From the NCBI RefSeq assembly GCF_030908625.1, contig NZ_CP133133.1, positions 2,170,001 to 2,234,000 on the forward strand: a stretch of DNA of 64,000 nt. Reading direction: 5' to 3'. Made by a program: the position numbers and the translations under genes. Positions 60,481 to 64,000 of the stretch are shown here, piece after piece. The first letter of the stretch is position 1. Each line of letters starts with the position of its first letter. The stretch comes from Paludicola sp. MB14-C6. GTDB taxonomy: Bacteria; Bacillota; Clostridia; Oscillospirales; Ruminococcaceae. The notes under the pieces were generated by a model. That model did no database searches and was not told the origin of the DNA. It was given only the letters and a program-made list of their open reading frames with translations.

Positions 60481-61443
60481 ATGAATTTCCCAAAAGAATT
60501 AAAGTGTAGAATTATCAAAGGTTATGAAATCAACAAGCAAGATGCAATGAAATTGGTTAATGAACCTCTTGAAGAATTATGTATAGCAGCAAATGAAATT
60601 AGACAGCATTTTTGCGGAAATAAATTTGATATTTGCACCATTATAAACGGGAAAAGTGGAAAATGTTCAGAAGATTGTAAATATTGTGCGCAATCTTGTC
60701 ATTTTAAAACTTCTGTCGAAGAATATCCGCTTTTAGGAACACAGCAAATTGTTGACCAAGCACGTTATAATTATGACAGAGGTATTCTACGCTATTCTGT
60801 TGTAACCTCAGGTAAATATCTATCCGATGAAGAAGTAAATGAAGTTTGCGATAGCTATCAAGCAATTCAAGAGAGCTGTGGTATTTTAACTTGCGCTTCA
60901 CATGGATTACTTAGCTATGAGCAATTCAAAAAGCTTAAAGCAAACGGTGTATCTCGCTATCATAATAATTTAGAAACTTCACGTCGAAACTTCACCAATA
61001 TTTGTACTACTCATACCTATGATGACAAAATTCAAGCAATTCAAAATGCACAAAGAGCGGGCTTAGAGGTTTGCAGTGGGGGTATTATGGGCTTAGGCGA
61101 AACAATGGAGGATCGAATTGATATGGTTATGGATATCCGTTCTCTGGGAGTAAAATCTGTGCCTGTTAATATTTTAAATCCTATTCAGGGTACCCCTTAC
61201 GAAAATGTACCAAAGTTATCAGAAGATCAAGTTTGCAGAATTGTAGCAATTTTTCGTTTTCTTATTCCGCATGGTGCAATTCGATTAGCTGGCGGACGCG
61301 GACTGTTATCCGATAAAGGAAAGCGTGCTTTTCAATCAGGTGCAAATGCGGCAATTTCAGGAGATATGCTTACAACATCAGGAATCAGCATACAAGAGGA
61401 TATGGCAATGTTATCGCAATTAGGATTTGAGGTTAAGATATAA
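60481..61443 (+). CDS. bioB: Biotin synthase BioB
   Basis: 320 residues, radical SAM. CSEDCKYCAQS is the 4Fe-4S CxxxCxxC motif; NLETSRRNF, GGIMGLGE and AGGRGLLS give the 2Fe-2S and substrate regions. It inserts sulphur into dethiobiotin. ATG 60481 (GGA 10 nt upstream) is preferred to 60472, which overlaps the bioY stop. No bioA, bioD or bioF here. Confidence 0.94.
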   Translation: MNFPKELKCRIIKGYEINKQDAMKLVNEPLEELCIAANEIRQHFCGNKFDICTIINGKSGKCSEDCKYCAQSCHFKTSVEEYPLLGTQQIVDQARYNYDRGILRYSVVTSGKYLSDEEVNEVCDSYQAIQESCGILTCASHGLLSYEQFKKLKANGVSRYHNNLETSRRNFTNICTTHTYDDKIQAIQNAQRAGLEVCSGGIMGLGETMEDRIDMVMDIRSLGVKSVPVNILNPIQGTPYENVPKLSEDQVCRIVAIFRFLIPHGAIRLAGGRGLLSDKGKRAFQSGANAAISGDMLTTSGISIQEDMAMLSQLGFEVKI

Positions 61444-61494
61444 AAAGGTAATGGACAGTACATTTTAAACTAATAATCAAAATAAAAGTAATTA

Positions 61495-61581
61495 AAAAAG
61501 GCACTCGGTGTGAATGACTTCATATAGGTTAGCAAAAAAATCTAACTCATATGACGTTAGCCACAGGTTGAGTGCCTTTTT
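61495..61581. terminator. Long hairpin after bioB
   Basis: AAAAAGGCACTC (61495-61506) pairs with GAGTGCCTTTTT (61570-61581). The 63-nt interior contains further arms AGGTTAG/CTAACT. It is a bidirectional terminator with an unusually long top. Confidence 0.8.
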
Positions 61582-61710
61582 GTTGTCTACGTTATTATTT
61601 TATTTGAGCAAATTCGACAAAATTATATCCAAATGTTAAATAATTATAGATTAAATATTGACAATGTAATATACACATGTTACCATACTGTTAACAATAT
61701 AAGAATATGT

Positions 61711-61779
61711 TCGGAGATACAGTGCTTTAAAGAAAAACAGACTGTAACCCACCTGTTTTTAAACAGAGTATAGCCGAAA
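61711..61779 (+). ncRNA. Candidate structured leader of the chemoreceptor gene
   Basis: TTCGGAGATAC (61711-61721) pairs with GTATAGCCGAA (61769-61779) leaving an AG/AG internal loop. Inside, AAAAACAG/CTGTTTTT (61734-61741 with 61754-61761) closes a loop ACTGTAACCCAC. It lies in a 594-bp gene-free stretch (61444-62037) otherwise without recognised elements, ~260 nt before the MCP start. The c-di-GMP riboswitch consensus is not present. Confidence 0.45.
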
Positions 61780-62037
61780 GAAAGGTTGTATTCTGCTTTT
61801 TAATTTATATTGTTTAATTGCAAGAGAAAGGAAGAAAATTGGTTGTTTTTCAAATCGGATCGATTAGCATACTTTTGAAGTAAGTACTGAAATACTGAAA
61901 ATATTAAATAGGTAATTAAAAACTTAATATTGGTATCAACATAGCAAAGTAAAAAATATTGATGCGGTGAGTAAAAAGGAGAGAACTTTTTTCGTTTATA
62001 GCATCAAAAAGCAATAATTAAAAAAGAGGAAAATGAC

Positions 62038-64000
62038 ATGAAAAGTATAGCAGCAAAAATTTTAATATTTATAGGTGGTACAATGTTAATTGCAATATTG
62101 TGCGTTGCTTTGATAACAACTTCTTTTGTATCTACTTCTGCTAGAGAAGATGAAAACTATATTATGGCAGATGAAAATAAAAAAGCAGCAGCATATATTG
62201 AAAACTACTTTACAAAATACATAAACATAGCTCAACAAATGTCAAGAGATAAAAATGTAATTGAAATGATAAGGTCAGATGTTAATAAAGACAATTATAA
62301 AAAGTCATCTAATTTTGAAGATGTTTATTCAATGCTGAAAGAAACAGCAGAAAGCGATAAAAGCAATATTCTCTCAGTATATATTGCAAAAGAATCAACT
62401 AACTTATCGTTTGATAATAAAGATTGGGTAGGCGGAGATGATTTTAATTTAAAAGCTCGTGATTATTGGTTTAAAGAAAAAGATTCTGTTAAAAATGGAT
62501 ATATAATATGCGAACCATATATTGATAGTGATACTAAAAACATGGTTACAACGGTGTCAGCTCCAATTTTTGATGAAACAAGAACAAATGTTATCGGAGT
62601 TACAGCAATTGATATAAAGGTTACTACAATATGCAATATGGTTACAAGCGCAGAATCTACATATGATACAGGGTATCAAGTGCTAATTTCTAAAAATGGG
62701 TTCATTCTTGCACATAAGGATTCCAATAAGCTGTTGAAAAAATATAGTGAAATCGGTTTTGATGAAATAATGCAAAAAGAAATAAGTAAAACTTCCGATC
62801 AAGTAATTGCTTTTAATGACCAAAATGTTAAATCAAATGCAGTAGTAGGAGTAGAAAAAAACAGCGGATGGAAAATTGTCAATATTGTTCCGTCGGTGGA
62901 ATATCAAGAAACGATCAATACGATTATAAAAACAATTGTTATTGTTAACGGAATTGCAATCATTTTAATTGCATGTATTATAATTGTTATTACAGGAGGT
63001 ATTTCTAAACCGTTAACAAAATTAACGAAAATTACTGATCAGCTTGCTAAGGGTGACTTAGATGTAACGATTGATGTTCATTCTAAAGATGAGGTAGGCA
63101 AGTTGGCTGCATCTATGGGCTTGCTTACCAGTAAATTAAAAACTTATATTGATTATATTAATGAAATATCCAATATATTAAAACATATTGGAAACGGCGA
63201 GTTAGAGGTTAACTTTAATCACACCTATGACGGCGATTTTGCAATAATTAAAGATGCTTTAGTTAATACCACAGATATGTTAAACGATACACTTTTACAA
63301 ATTAACTTAGCATCTGAGCAAGTAGCTTCTGGCTCTGATCAGGTTTCATATGCTGCACAAGCTCTATCAGGAGGTGCAACGGAACAAGCAAGTTCAATTG
63401 AAGAATTGTCAGCTACAATCAACGATATATCTGCGCAAATCAAACAAACGGCACAAAACGCAACCAAAGCGAAAGAAATATCCATTGAGGCTAAAAGAAC
63501 AACTACTCGTGGACAACAGCAAATGCAAGAAATGGTTGAAGCAATGGAAGAAATAAGCCGTACATCCAATCAAATTCAAAAAATTATAAAGAATATTGAT
63601 GATATTGCGTTCCAAACAAATATACTTGCTTTAAATGCGGCAGTAGAAGCAGCACGTGCCGGAAGTGCAGGTAAAGGATTTGCGGTAGTAGCAGATGAGG
63701 TTCGCAGTCTTGCAAGCAAATCAGCAGAAAGCGCAAAAGATACCTCCGAGTTAATTCAAAGTGCGTTGAGTGCAATTGAAAAAGGAACTGTCATTGTGAA
63801 TGAAACAGCAAAATCTTTAAAAGAGGTTGTTGAAGACTCTGAAAAATCAGCAGATATTATTCAGCATATTGCAAATGCAAGCAACGAACAAGCACAATCT
63901 ATTGTTCAAATTAACTTGGGAGTTGAACAAATTTCAGGGGTAGTCCAAACGAACAGTGCAACTGCCGAAGAGAGTGCTGCTGCGAGTGAGGAATTAAATG
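62038..64000 (+). CDS. Methyl-accepting chemotaxis protein, 3' end outside the window
   Basis: The first 654 codons are visible. A membrane helix (residues ~8-35) is followed by a periplasmic-type dCache sensor with RDYWF and DIKVTTI, a second helix ([20 protein letters not shown], ~303-320), HAMP, and the signalling domain with the hairpin tip [20 protein letters not shown]. It senses small molecules and signals via CheA/CheW. GAGGAAAATGAC precedes the ATG. The reading frame is open at base 64000. Confidence 0.93.
   Translation, partial: MKSIAAKILIFIGGTMLIAILCVALITTSFVSTSAREDENYIMADENKKAAAYIENYFTKYINIAQQMSRDKNVIEMIRSDVNKDNYKKSSNFEDVYSMLKETAESDKSNILSVYIAKESTNLSFDNKDWVGGDDFNLKARDYWFKEKDSVKNGYIICEPYIDSDTKNMVTTVSAPIFDETRTNVIGVTAIDIKVTTICNMVTSAESTYDTGYQVLISKNGFILAHKDSNKLLKKYSEIGFDEIMQKEISKTSDQVIAFNDQNVKSNAVVGVEKNSGWKIVNIVPSVEYQETINTIIKTIVIVNGIAIILIACIIIVITGGISKPLTKLTKITDQLAKGDLDVTIDVHSKDEVGKLAASMGLLTSKLKTYIDYINEISNILKHIGNGELEVNFNHTYDGDFAIIKDALVNTTDMLNDTLLQINLASEQVASGSDQVSYAAQALSGGATEQASSIEELSATINDISAQIKQTAQNATKAKEISIEAKRTTTRGQQQMQEMVEAMEEISRTSNQIQKIIKNIDDIAFQTNILALNAAVEAARAGSAGKGFAVVADEVRSLASKSAESAKDTSELIQSALSAIEKGTVIVNETAKSLKEVVEDSEKSADIIQHIANASNEQAQSIVQINLGVEQISGVVQTNSATAEESAAASEELN

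Noticed and set aside
61711..61779. c-di-GMP (GEMM-I or II) riboswitch
   Set aside because: The CACGCACAGGGCAAACC / ACGCAAAGCC and class II core sequences are not present.
63339..63775. Several minus-strand frames at the window end
   Set aside because: They are antisense to the conserved signalling domain of the chemoreceptor, which is open to the window edge.

Overview
The window is AT-rich DNA from a low-GC Gram-positive, most likely an endospore-forming member of the Clostridia. The support is a 27-codon spoVM gene, a SigH-like sigma factor, the recJ-relA-dtd-MBL-hemZ gene order, a SAM-I riboswitch before metK, a PyrR-type pyr attenuator, strong AGGAGG ribosome binding sites and many intrinsic terminators. 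Genus-level placement is not possible from the sequence alone. No rRNA or tRNA gene and no CRISPR array was seen.

Layout. 1-1.8 kb: TetR regulator, CPBP membrane protease with its ribosome binding site inside a perfect hairpin, and spoVM. 2-9.8 kb: recJ, relA, dtd, an MBL hydrolase, hemZ and a uridine-kinase-like kinase, tightly packed. 10-12 kb: zinc-ribbon protein, SAM riboswitch with metK, and a free-standing structured RNA candidate. 12-13.3 kb: a frameshifted lipoprotein gene and three tandem paralogous one-helix peptides. 13.3-16.2 kb: methyltransferase, small membrane protein, and an IS1182-family element inserted in a terminator with a 35-bp target duplication. 16.2-22.3 kb: a DUF2975/Xre/DUF4153 membrane-regulator operon, fabV, and an ECF sigma factor with a putative anti-sigma factor. 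22.7-25.6 kb: pyridoxamine kinase with an ECF S component, a SigH-like factor and a zinc-ribbon protein. 25.7-33.2 kb: pyrR-pyrC-pyrF-carA-carB. 33.3-39.4 kb: small secreted proteins, YitT, a GH42 beta-galactosidase and two GNAT proteins.

39.6-48.0 kb is the most unusual region. A peroxiredoxin gene is cut exactly at its catalytic GDFTPVC motif. The 5' part is at 39619-39765 and the 3' part at 47429-47971, and 7,684 bp lie between them. The insert is a row of four cassettes. Each is bounded by a 20-bp copy of the peroxiredoxin core (39745, 43067, 44974, 45468, 47429), and the copies differ mainly at synonymous codon positions. Cassette starts share a leader with an intrinsic terminator and a promoter. 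Cargo: (A) a TIR-like protein, a GIY-YIG nuclease and an EcsC-like zinc-ribbon protein; (B) a zinc-ribbon P-loop ATPase; (C) a 61-residue Cys-rich protein; (D) a HEAT-like repeat protein. No recombinase is present. Joining the outer cores would restore an uninterrupted 222-residue peroxiredoxin. I read this as an accreting, possibly excisable cassette array carrying candidate defence genes; function and mobility are inference.

48-64 kb: a Ca2+/H+ antiporter, a MoxR-DUF58-transglutaminase operon, an HD-domain phosphohydrolase, a Cd/Zn P-type ATPase with an ArsR-family repressor and a visible operator, a birA-bioY-bioB biotin operon with a BirA-type operator, and a chemoreceptor that runs off the window.
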